Below the pieces are notes generated by a model. The model was not told the DNA's origin. It did no database searches and saw only the letters and a list, made by a program, of their open reading frames with translations. From NCBI GenBank assembly GCA_934466515.1, contig CAKSLH010000003.1:186001-250000 (forward strand): a stretch of 64,000 bases of DNA, given 5' to 3'. The stretch comes from an uncultured Eubacteriales bacterium. Lineage in GTDB: Bacteria > Bacillota > Clostridia > Oscillospirales > Acutalibacteraceae. Shown one piece after another: positions 1 to 7,409 of this stretch. Position 1 is the stretch's first letter, and the number at the start of each line of letters is the position of its first letter. The position numbers were made by a program, and so were the translations under genes.

Positions 1-872
1 TTTTTGTAAAGCGACCAGCGCTCGGTGTGCTCGGTCTCCTGCGCCGCCTTGACGTCCTTAAGCTCGCTTAAAGATTCAATTTCCAAAAATCCTTGATTTG
101 TGTAGGTTTCAAAAGAACAGTTGTTGTCGGGATATGTTCCGTCGGGATGGTTTGTTTCATAGCTTTTTGAGAAAATGTCGCCGCCGAGAACATAGTAAAC
201 CGTTCCGCAGTTAAGGTCAAAGCCGAGCTTTAATGAATCGGTGTTGTTCGGATTTTGCTTTAAGGTAACATATTTTCTGCCGAAATAAAGCCTTTCGTCA
301 TTAAGCTTTGTGTAGGGCCAAACGGAAATGTTCCTGTTTGCAAGAAGCCCCGTGTTGTTAGTGTTCATCGGAACAATAAGCGTTCCGTTTTTGGCGGAAA
401 CCGTAAGACCCCATACAGCAAAGCGCTTAGCTTCCTCGCCTATGTTCTTAACGCGCATTTTAACTAACATATTAGCGTCGTCATCGTCCATAACAAGCTC
501 TAAGGTAACCTTTATTCCTATTGCTCTTTGCTCCTTAGGCGAGAATACCGCTCCGTTTTCGGTAACCTCGTATTCAACTTTTGAATCGTCGGGATAATAG
601 GTCTCGGGATAGCTTTCGGGCGAAAGCCAGATACGGTGTCCGCCGAAGTTGTTCCATGCCTTGCCCTTGCCGAATAAAGCCTCGTATTTTTCGTCGGTTT
701 TCGGCTCGAAATTAGAGGTGTCGTCATTCATAAAATTCTGACCGTCTAAGTATCCGAAGCGGATAATTCTCGGTCCTACATCTAAGGTGACATAAGCGCT
801 TATCACTCCGTTTGACAGACTTAAAACCCTTCCGTAATTTTTGTAGCTTTCAAGCTCTTCGATTTTAATCAT
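1..872 (-). CDS. DUF4380-type aldose-epimerase-like protein (C-terminus outside window)
   Basis: A 290-codon open frame runs from ATG at 872 off the left edge of the window, so the C-terminus is not seen. The protein looks like the DUF4380 family, a galactose-mutarotase-like beta-sandwich: an N-terminal stretch with VTLDVGPRIIRFG, then GGHRIWLSPES near residue 76, and later SVWPYTKLNDERLYFG. The true substrate is unknown; related folds bind sugars. There is no signal peptide, so it is probably cytoplasmic. Its start lies 2 bases after the stop of tmcAL, and its ribosome-binding site (GGGAGA) lies at the very end of tmcAL, so the two are probably cotranscribed and translationally coupled. Family assignment is fairly confident; function is not. 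Confidence 0.7.
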   Translation of the reverse strand, partial: MIKIEELESYKNYGRVLSLSNGVISAYVTLDVGPRIIRFGYLDGQNFMNDDTSNFEPKTDEKYEALFGKGKAWNNFGGHRIWLSPESYPETYYPDDSKVEYEVTENGAVFSPKEQRAIGIKVTLELVMDDDDANMLVKMRVKNIGEEAKRFAVWGLTVSAKNGTLIVPMNTNNTGLLANRNISVWPYTKLNDERLYFGRKYVTLKQNPNNTDSLKLGFDLNCGTVYYVLGGDIFSKSYETNHPDGTYPDNNCSFETYTNQGFLEIESLSELKDVKAAQETEHTERWSLYK

Positions 873-874
873 TT

Positions 875-2041
875 TTATTCTCCCTTGTAAATTTTATATT
901 TATATTCAAGTCCGCATTCATGCGGATTTTTGAATGCAAGCGCGTAAAGGTCGGCGGCTTTCGCTTCAAGACCGAATACCATTTTGCAGTTTCTGTTAAG
1001 CTTTTCGATATCGGCGGCTTTCGAAAGCACAGGACAGTCGGGCTTTTCCTCAAAAGGCTTTTTAACGGTTTTTTTGTTAAAGCCGAGTATCCTTAAATAC
1101 GGCGGCTTCTTTAAAAAGAACTCATTGTCAAGCCCTAAAAACGCCGAGAATATAAGCCTTCTTATCCGAGCTAAGGTGTATCTTTTGCTTTTAAGATTTC
1201 CCGTAAGCTCGCTTATTGTCCCCGATTTTCTAACAGCGGTAAAAAATAATCTGTCAAGCCCCTCGGAAATATCGGGGAGAGCCGAAAAATAATCGGCGTC
1301 CTTTTCTCTTAAAACCGCCAAAATCGCTCTTTCAAGCAATTTTTCGTCGGCAAAAGGTGTGCTTAATAAAAAGTGTGAGCTTTCGGGCATTGCTGCTTTG
1401 GCGGAATTTATATCGCCGGAAATAATAAAATCCCTTATCTGAGAGCCGCTTTTAAATTCATGCTCAGACTTTTCGTCGTGCATTGCTCCGAGCCTTTTTA
1501 CACATTCAAAAGCTATATCATATCCCGATTTTTTTGCGGCGATAATATATTCGATTCCTAAATTGTCATTCGGGCTTGATAAAAGCTTAAAATCCGCTCC
1601 GAGAGTCTTTGCGGCATTTTCCCTTGCTTTCGCAAATGTCACGCCCTTTTTTATTTCCGATTTAACTAGGAAATTAAAATCCTCGCTTAAAAGAATTTCG
1701 GCGGTATGATAAAGCCTTTCTATATCCGCGCTTTCGCTTCCGAAAACGATTTTTTTGCACCCCGCTCTTTTTAGCTGGGTTACGGCGCCTAAGGCAAAAT
1801 TCTGCGCTGTAGACATCGCCCAAGAAACGGGAAGCTCCAAAACAATGTCCGCACCGCAATCTATAGCCGCCTTTACCCGAAGCGATTTCGGATAAACAGC
1901 CGGTCCGCCTCGCTGAACGAAATTTCCGCTCATTGCAATAACGGCGGTATCTCCCGAATTTTTTACATGGTCGATTATATATTTGTGCCCCAAATGCAGG
2001 GGATTGAATTCCGCAATTATACCGGTTCTCAGAAACTTCAC
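875..2041 (-). CDS. tmcAL: tRNA(Met) cytidine acetate ligase TmcAL (YlbM family)
   Basis: This 388-residue protein has the length and N-terminus of TmcAL, which uses acetate and ATP to form N4-acetylcytidine at the wobble position of elongator tRNA-Met. The nucleotidyltransferase signature GIIAEFNPLHLGH (residues 7-19) contains the HxGH nucleotide-binding motif, and GNFVQRGGPA follows near residue 40. The start is GTG at 2041 with only a weak Shine-Dalgarno match. It is divergent from ackA. An enzyme that consumes acetate beside acetate kinase may be coincidence. Family assignment is secure; activity is inferred from the family. Confidence 0.88.
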   Translation of the reverse strand: MKFLRTGIIAEFNPLHLGHKYIIDHVKNSGDTAVIAMSGNFVQRGGPAVYPKSLRVKAAIDCGADIVLELPVSWAMSTAQNFALGAVTQLKRAGCKKIVFGSESADIERLYHTAEILLSEDFNFLVKSEIKKGVTFAKARENAAKTLGADFKLLSSPNDNLGIEYIIAAKKSGYDIAFECVKRLGAMHDEKSEHEFKSGSQIRDFIISGDINSAKAAMPESSHFLLSTPFADEKLLERAILAVLREKDADYFSALPDISEGLDRLFFTAVRKSGTISELTGNLKSKRYTLARIRRLIFSAFLGLDNEFFLKKPPYLRILGFNKKTVKKPFEEKPDCPVLSKAADIEKLNRNCKMVFGLEAKAADLYALAFKNPHECGLEYKYKIYKGE

Positions 2042-2060
2042 CGCTTTTAATAAAATATAC

Positions 2061-2089
2061 TTGAAAAATAGAGTAAAATACTATATTAT
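2061..2089 (+). promoter_or_regulatory. Sigma-70-type promoter for ackA-galK
   Basis: TTGAAA at 2061-2066 and TATTAT at 2084-2089 are separated by 17 bases. The promoter lies about 60 bases upstream of the ackA start in the divergent tmcAL/ackA gap. Confidence 0.6.
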
Positions 2090-2149
2090 ATATATTAGTC
2101 TATCATAAACTTAAGAACTTTTCAACAATTATTAACGGGGGATTTTTAA

Positions 2150-3346
2150 ATGAAAATATTTGTAGTTAATGCAGGAAGCTCTTCGCTTAAATATCAGCTT
2201 ATTGATATGGAAAACGAACAGGTTTTGGCTAAGGGACTTTGCGAAAGAATAGGCGTAACCGGAGCTATTTCCCATAAAGCGGCGGACGGCAGGTCTTATT
2301 CCGCCGATACTCCGATGCTCACCCACAGCGAGGCATTTGAAGCAGTTGTTTATGCAATGACAAAGAGCGAGGCCAAGGTTATCGACTCCTTTGATGAGAT
2401 TTCCGCTATCGGACACCGTATAGTTCAGGGCGGAGCAGTGTTTAAAGGCTCCTGCGTAGTTACCGATAAGGTTATCGAGCAGATTTCCGAGCTCGGAGCA
2501 ATGGCTCCTCTTCATAATCCCGCACATGTTCTCGCAATTAAGGCTTGCCTTAAGACTTTCGGCGATAAAATTCCGCAGGTAGTTGTTTTTGATACATCCT
2601 TTCATCAGACAATGCCTGCAAAGGCTTATATGTATGCTCTTCCCTATGAGTATTATGAGAAGTACGGCGTAAGGAAATACGGCGCTCACGGAACCTCTCA
2701 CCATTTCGTTTCCGACCGCGCCGCGGCTTTAATGGGCAAGGATAAAAAAGACCTTAAGATTATCACCTGCCACCTCGGAAACGGCTGCTCGATTACCGCT
2801 GTTAAGGACGGCGTTTGCGTCGATACCTCAATGGGCTTTACTCCGCTTGACGGATTTATGATGGGTACCCGTTCGGGCTCTCTCGACCCTTCGGCTCTTA
2901 CATATATCGCGGAAAAGGAAAACCTTTCTCCTGCCGATATAAATACAATCTGCAATAAAAAATCGGGCGTGTTCGGAATTTCAGGCGTGTCAAACGATAA
3001 CCGCGATGTTGCGGCTGCCGCGGAAAAAGGAAATGAGCGCGCGGCTCTTGCTATCGAAATGCAGCGCTATCAGATTCTTAAATTTGTCGGCTCCTATGTT
3101 GCCGCTATGAACGGCGTAGATGTTATCGCGTTTACGGGCGGAATAGGTGAAAACGACCCCGAGCTCCGCGAATATGTCTGCGAAAATCTTTCCTTCCTCG
3201 GAGTTAAGATTGATTCGGATAAGAATAAGCTTCGCGGCAGCGAGGTTAAGATTTCCACCGATGAAAGCAAGGTTGCAGTCTATGTAATTCCTACTAATGA
3301 AGAGCTTGCTATCGCCCGCGACACATTAAGACTTACTTCAAAATAA
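2150..3346 (+). CDS. ackA: Acetate kinase
   Basis: At 398 residues this is a full-length acetate kinase, which interconverts acetyl phosphate + ADP with acetate + ATP, the ATP-yielding step of acetate fermentation. Visible family motifs are NAGSSSLKYQL at residues 7-17, FDTSFHQTMP (substrate site), GAHGTSHHFVS, HLGNGCS (phosphate loop), DTSMGFTPLDGFMMGTRSG and the C-terminal FTGGIGEN adenine-binding motif. The start ATG follows GGGGGAT at good spacing. No phosphotransacetylase gene is adjacent. galK follows after 16 bases, so the two are probably cotranscribed. Confidence 0.97.
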   Translation: MKIFVVNAGSSSLKYQLIDMENEQVLAKGLCERIGVTGAISHKAADGRSYSADTPMLTHSEAFEAVVYAMTKSEAKVIDSFDEISAIGHRIVQGGAVFKGSCVVTDKVIEQISELGAMAPLHNPAHVLAIKACLKTFGDKIPQVVVFDTSFHQTMPAKAYMYALPYEYYEKYGVRKYGAHGTSHHFVSDRAAALMGKDKKDLKIITCHLGNGCSITAVKDGVCVDTSMGFTPLDGFMMGTRSGSLDPSALTYIAEKENLSPADINTICNKKSGVFGISGVSNDNRDVAAAAEKGNERAALAIEMQRYQILKFVGSYVAAMNGVDVIAFTGGIGENDPELREYVCENLSFLGVKIDSDKNKLRGSEVKISTDESKVAVYVIPTNEELAIARDTLRLTSK

Positions 3347-3362
3347 TTTTAAAGGTGATTTT

Positions 3363-4634
3363 ATGAACTGTAAAGAGTTAAAGGAAAAAATATCCTCAGG
3401 CGCTTTTGATAAAACCTTCGAAATGCTCTACGGTGCGGATAATACCGCTAAAACAAGGTATACAAAGGCTATTGACGAGTTCTGTAAGCTTTACGGCGAC
3501 AGAGAAAATTTAAGACTGTTTTCAGCCCCGGGAAGAACCGAAATCGGCGGTAACCATACCGACCATCAGCACGGCGCCGTCATCGCGGCAAGCGTTGACC
3601 TTGATGTAATTGCCGTAGTTTCCGAAAATAAGGATGGTAAGGTTCGCATTAAGTCCGAGGGATATCCCGAGGATGTTATTGATATAAACGATTTGGAAGT
3701 AAAAAAAGAGCAGTTCGGGAAAGCGGCGGCGCTTATCAGAGGCGTGCTTGCAAAATTCTCCGAGGCGGGCTTTAAGCTTTCGGGGTTTGACGCTTATACG
3801 ACTTCCAACGTTTTAAAGGGTTCGGGACTTTCTTCCTCTGCCGCCTTTGAGGTTTTGGTTTCTAATATCGTAAACGGACTTTTCTGCGATAATAAGGTTG
3901 ACGCGGTAACGATAGCTAAATATTCCCAGTTTGCCGAAAATGTTTATTTCGGAAAGCCGAGCGGACTGCTTGACCAGATGGCAAGCTCTGTCGGCGGATT
4001 TACATTTGCCGATTTTAATGACCCGACCGATCCGAAGGTTGAAAAAATAGATTTTGATATCGACAGTACGCCTTATCAGCTCTGTGTTGTCGATACAGGC
4101 GGAAATCATTCGGATCTTACTCAGGATTATGCCGATATCACCGTCGAGTGCAGGGAAATAAGCAATGCTTTGGGAGTTGATTTTCTCCGCGACGCCGACC
4201 GCAACCTCTTTGTTTCAAAAATGAAAGAATTAAGAGAAAAATTCGGCGACAGGGCAGTTCTTCGCGCAATTCATTTCTTTAATGAAAACGATAGGGTCTT
4301 TGAGCAGGAAAAAGCACTTAAGGAAAACAATATCGAAGAATTTATAAGGCTTGTTGATGAATCGGGCGAATCTTCATATAAGTGTCTGCAAAATCTTTTC
4401 CCCGTATCAAATGCCAAGGAACAGGGTCTTTCCCTTGCGGTAATTCTTTCAAAGCAGTTCTTAAACGGAAAAGGTACCGCCAGAGTTCACGGCGGCGGCT
4501 TTGCGGGAACGATTCAATGCTATGTTCCTAAGGATAAATTCAAGGAATATAAGGAAATGATTGAAGCTGTTTTCGGTGAAAATTCCTGCGTACCGCTCAA
4601 AATCCGTCCCGTCGGCGGCTATGAAATAAAATAA
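3363..4634 (+). CDS. galK: Galactokinase (GHMP family)
   Basis: This 423-residue GHMP kinase carries the galactokinase signature PGRTEIGGNHTDHQHG at residues 56-71, the ATP-binding GSGLSSSAAFE near 153, and the C-terminal HGGGFAGTIQ. It phosphorylates galactose at C1 at the start of the Leloir pathway. The N-terminus is about 50 residues longer before the signature than in E. coli GalK, a form common in Clostridia. It sits 16 bases behind ackA with RBS AAGGTG, and a strong terminator follows. No galT or galE is in the window. It could act on another sugar of the GHMP family, but the motif is typical of GalK. Confidence 0.9.
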   Translation: MNCKELKEKISSGAFDKTFEMLYGADNTAKTRYTKAIDEFCKLYGDRENLRLFSAPGRTEIGGNHTDHQHGAVIAASVDLDVIAVVSENKDGKVRIKSEGYPEDVIDINDLEVKKEQFGKAAALIRGVLAKFSEAGFKLSGFDAYTTSNVLKGSGLSSSAAFEVLVSNIVNGLFCDNKVDAVTIAKYSQFAENVYFGKPSGLLDQMASSVGGFTFADFNDPTDPKVEKIDFDIDSTPYQLCVVDTGGNHSDLTQDYADITVECREISNALGVDFLRDADRNLFVSKMKELREKFGDRAVLRAIHFFNENDRVFEQEKALKENNIEEFIRLVDESGESSYKCLQNLFPVSNAKEQGLSLAVILSKQFLNGKGTARVHGGGFAGTIQCYVPKDKFKEYKEMIEAVFGENSCVPLKIRPVGGYEIK

Positions 4635-4643
4635 ACAATATTT

Positions 4644-4687
4644 AAACCGCCCGCTGCTTGGATTTTCAAGCAGCGGGCGGTTTTTGC
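4644..4687. terminator. Bidirectional terminator between galK and nagA
   Basis: A perfect 17-bp stem (4644-4660 with 4667-4683) closes a 6-base loop. A T-run follows on the plus strand and the stem-flanking A residues give U's on the minus strand, serving the convergent genes. Confidence 0.9.
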
Positions 4688-4706
4688 ATTTGAATTTGAT
4701 AGTTTA

Positions 4707-5771
4707 TTAAATTAGATCATCAGAAGTTATAACCTTTAAAAGGTTATAATTATAATCGGTTATTATTAAATCGGCGTCATAGCCTTCTTCAATTTTTCCT
4801 TTTTTAATTCCGAGATATTCGGCAGGAGTCTTGGAGGCGGCGTTAAAAGCGTCCTTTTCGTCAATTCCGAATTCTATCGCTTTTTTAACGCAGTCAAGCA
4901 AAAAAGAAGTGCTTCCCGCAATGTGTCCGTCAGGGGTGTAAGCCCTTTTGTCCTTAACGGTTATCTTCTGTCCGCCGAAAAGGTATTCTCCGTCATCGGA
5001 GCCTGTAGCCGCGAGACTGTCGCTTATAAGGATTAATCTGTCGCTTGTGAAAACCTTAAATAAGAAATTCACCATAAGTCTGCTTACATGAAATCCGTCG
5101 CTTATAAGCTGAACATAAGCCTTCTTTTCAAATGCCGCGTCAAGCAGGGTCTTATCGCGGTGGTGAGGCTCGGGCATTGCGTTAAAGGTGTGGGTTACAC
5201 AGTCCGCACCGGAATTAAAAGCGTTTAAAGCGGTGCTGTAATCCGCCGCCGTGTGACCTACCGCCACCTTAGTTTTGCATTTTTTTATAAATTCTTCGCT
5301 GTTTTCAAGCTCGGGCGCTATCACAACAAGCGCGGTATTTTCAAGCGAATTGTACCATTCTATATCGGGAACGGAAAGATAATCGGTGTTCTGCGCTCCG
5401 CATTTTTCTCGGCTTACAAAAGGACCCTCAATATGATACCCTAAAAAATGCGCTCCGCCAGCAGTGTCGGGAATATGAGAACAAATTTTTTTAATATCTT
5501 CCTTAGGTACAGTCATTGTTGTAGGGCAAAAAGAAGTTGTACCGTGGCTTTTAAGTATTTTTGATATGTAAGAAGCCTTTCCTTCCATAACATCCGCACC
5601 GCCGCAGCCGTGCGTGTGAATGTCGATAAGTCCGGGGAAAACCTTTGAGCCGTTAGCGTCAAAAACATTTTTGCTTTTAAGCCTATTTGAGATTTTTTCG
5701 ATTTTCCCGTCTTTTAAAAGTATGTCCTTAAGCTCCCCGAAAATATTTGCGTTTTTAATCAGCAGCTCCAT
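4707..5771 (-). CDS. nagA: N-acetylglucosamine-6-phosphate deacetylase
   Basis: This 354-residue amidohydrolase has the metal-binding HTHGCGG motif (residues 52-58), YHIEGPFVS, GHTAADY and the catalytic-Asp region ISDSLAATG. It converts N-acetylglucosamine-6-P to glucosamine-6-P and acetate, the first cytosolic step of amino-sugar use. The start overlaps the end of nagB by 17 bases, so the two form a translationally coupled nagB-nagA unit. It ends close to the convergent terminator shared with galK. Confidence 0.94.
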   Translation of the reverse strand: MELLIKNANIFGELKDILLKDGKIEKISNRLKSKNVFDANGSKVFPGLIDIHTHGCGGADVMEGKASYISKILKSHGTTSFCPTTMTVPKEDIKKICSHIPDTAGGAHFLGYHIEGPFVSREKCGAQNTDYLSVPDIEWYNSLENTALVVIAPELENSEEFIKKCKTKVAVGHTAADYSTALNAFNSGADCVTHTFNAMPEPHHRDKTLLDAAFEKKAYVQLISDGFHVSRLMVNFLFKVFTSDRLILISDSLAATGSDDGEYLFGGQKITVKDKRAYTPDGHIAGSTSFLLDCVKKAIEFGIDEKDAFNAASKTPAEYLGIKKGKIEEGYDADLIITDYNYNLLKVITSDDLI

Positions 5772-6474
5772 AGTATGCCTCCTCGTCGCATATAAGGACG
5801 GTGTTTCTGTGAGCCTTGAGCACCGTTGCGGGAACCTCGGTGGTTATCTCGTTGTCAAGCAGTCTTTTAACAGCCCCGTGCTTTTCAACACCGTTTGCCA
5901 TTATAATAATGCTTCCTGCCGAAAGTATAGTTCCCACACCCATTGTTATTGCTTTTTTAGGCACCTTGTCCTCGCTGTCAAAAAATCTTGAGTTTGCCTC
6001 TATTGTGCTTTTGGTAAGGTTTACAACATGCGTTCTGCATTTAAGGCTCTTTGCAGGCTCATTAAAGCCGATGTGTCCGTTTCTGCCGATACCTAAAAGC
6101 TGAAGATCGATTCCGCCGCTTTCTTCAATCATTTTTTCGAAATTCTCACATTCGGCATCTAAATCCTCGCATTCGCCGTTTAATAAATGCGTGTTTTCTC
6201 TTTTAATGTTTATTTTAGAGAAAAGATTTTCTTCCATAAATGTGTGATAGCTTTGCGGATCATCATTTTTAATCGGATAGTATTCGTCAAGATTATAGGT
6301 CTTGACCCTCGAAAAATCAAGCTGTGCCTCAATAAGCTTTTTGTAAAGCCCTTTCGGAGTCGAACCCGTCGCCAAGCCTAAAACGCAGTCGGGCTTTAAA
6401 ATAATCTGCGCTTTGACAATAGCCGCCGCCTTTTCCGATATCTCTTCATAATCCTTGCAAAGTATAACTCTCAT
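5755..6474 (-). CDS. nagB: Glucosamine-6-phosphate deaminase
   Basis: NagB turns glucosamine-6-P into fructose-6-P and ammonia, completing the pathway with NagA. The motifs LGLATGSTPKGLY, NLDEYYPI, LLGIGRNGHIGFNEP and the C-terminal KAHRNTVLICDEEAY region are all present. An open frame extends to a GTG at 6489, but GGGAGACAGG lies between that GTG and the ATG at 6474, so 6474 is the likely start (239 residues). It is divergent from an AraC-family gene that is a natural candidate regulator. Confidence 0.94.
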   Translation of the reverse strand: MRVILCKDYEEISEKAAAIVKAQIILKPDCVLGLATGSTPKGLYKKLIEAQLDFSRVKTYNLDEYYPIKNDDPQSYHTFMEENLFSKINIKRENTHLLNGECEDLDAECENFEKMIEESGGIDLQLLGIGRNGHIGFNEPAKSLKCRTHVVNLTKSTIEANSRFFDSEDKVPKKAITMGVGTILSAGSIIIMANGVEKHGAVKRLLDNEITTEVPATVLKAHRNTVLICDEEAYYGAAD

Positions 6475-6497
6475 TTTCCTGTCTCCCACTTACACTA

Positions 6498-6526
6498 TTG
6501 ACTTTATTTTTCTATAATCATATAAT
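6498..6526 (+). promoter_or_regulatory. Promoter for the AraC-family gene
   Basis: TTGACT (6498-6503) and TATAAT (6521-6526) with exactly 17 bases between them point rightward into the AraC gene. I could not find an equally good promoter for nagB in the same gap. Confidence 0.7.
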
Positions 6527-6588
6527 GAATTTAGGATAAAATGGTATTGAGTTATTGAACTATTGTACGGTTTTAAGGAGATGATATT

Positions 6589-7374
6589 ACGGCAAATTAT
6601 GAATTCCATTCGATTTCGAATTCGGAGCTTCCTTTTATATTTCATAAGGACGATGTTTTTGATTATACCTACAGCTATTCGAATTGGCATAAAAATATTG
6701 AAATCCTTTATGCGGTTTCGGGAAGCGGAGAGGTGCTGATGAATTTCTCTCCTTATAAGTTATCCGAGGGCGAAATTGCGGTTATAAACAGCGATGTCAT
6801 TCACTCTACAAGGACCGACGGACACCTTGCTTATTATTGCCTTATTATCGATGATAGCTTTTTAAAGCTTTTCGGTCTTGATTCCCAAAGCATTGATTTT
6901 AAAAAGATTATAAAAGACACCGGACTTTCAGCGCTTTTTTTAAAAATCGTAAACGCATTTAAGAATAAAGAGGGCTATTATGAGTTTTCGGTCAAATACA
7001 GTGTAACGGAATTTTTGCATAAGCTTGTTATGTGTTATTCAAAGCCTGCTTTAAAGAGCGCGGAAAACGGAAATATAGAAATTTTAAAAAGTACTATCCA
7101 GTATATAAAAAAGAATATGAAAAATAAAATATCCGTGCAGGAGCTTGCCGATAATGTCGGATATTCAAGATCGTATTTTTTGCAGGAATTTAAAAAAATA
7201 ACCGGAAGCACCGTTACGGAATATATAAATCTTCAAAGATGTAAGCTTGCAAGAGAGCTTATCGCAGGTGGCGCGCCTATTTCGTCAGCCGCTCTTGAAA
7301 GCGGCTTTAAAAGCGCTTCTTATTTTACAAGAACCTATAAAAAGCAGTTCGGCTTTTCTCCGAGCGAAAAATAA
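6589..7374 (+). CDS. AraC-family transcriptional regulator with probable non-canonical start
   Basis: The C-terminal half holds two helix-turn-helix motifs of the AraC type (ISVQELADNVGYSRSYFLQEFKK and ISSAALESGFKSASYFTRTYKKQFG), ending with the usual FSPSEK. Upstream is a cupin-like effector domain (WHKNIEILYAVSGSGEV, then a segment ending in VINSDVIHS). The only standard start codon in frame, GTG 6733, would delete half of that cupin. The frame is open back to a TAA at 6574, and AAGGAG at 6575-6580 precedes ATT (6586) and ACG (6589). I place the start at ACG, 8 bases from the RBS, giving 261 residues. A frameshift close to the ATG at 6581 is the main alternative. Position suggests control of nagBA. 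Confidence 0.75.
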   Translation, partial: TANYEFHSISNSELPFIFHKDDVFDYTYSYSNWHKNIEILYAVSGSGEVLMNFSPYKLSEGEIAVINSDVIHSTRTDGHLAYYCLIIDDSFLKLFGLDSQSIDFKKIIKDTGLSALFLKIVNAFKNKEGYYEFSVKYSVTEFLHKLVMCYSKPALKSAENGNIEILKSTIQYIKKNMKNKISVQELADNVGYSRSYFLQEFKKITGSTVTEYINLQRCKLARELIAGGAPISSAALESGFKSASYFTRTYKKQFGFSPSEK

Positions 7375-7409
7375 AAAATCCGAGTATCTTTGATACTCGG
7401 ATTTTTTAT
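7375..7409. terminator. Bidirectional terminator between the AraC gene and thrS
   Basis: A 14-bp perfect stem (7375-7388 with 7392-7405), a TTT loop and a T-run. It serves the convergent AraC gene and thrS. Confidence 0.9.

Noticed and set aside
6490..6690. Minus-strand 66-codon frame upstream of nagB
   Set aside because: It overlaps the divergent promoter and the 5' part of the AraC gene and has no RBS or family resemblance.
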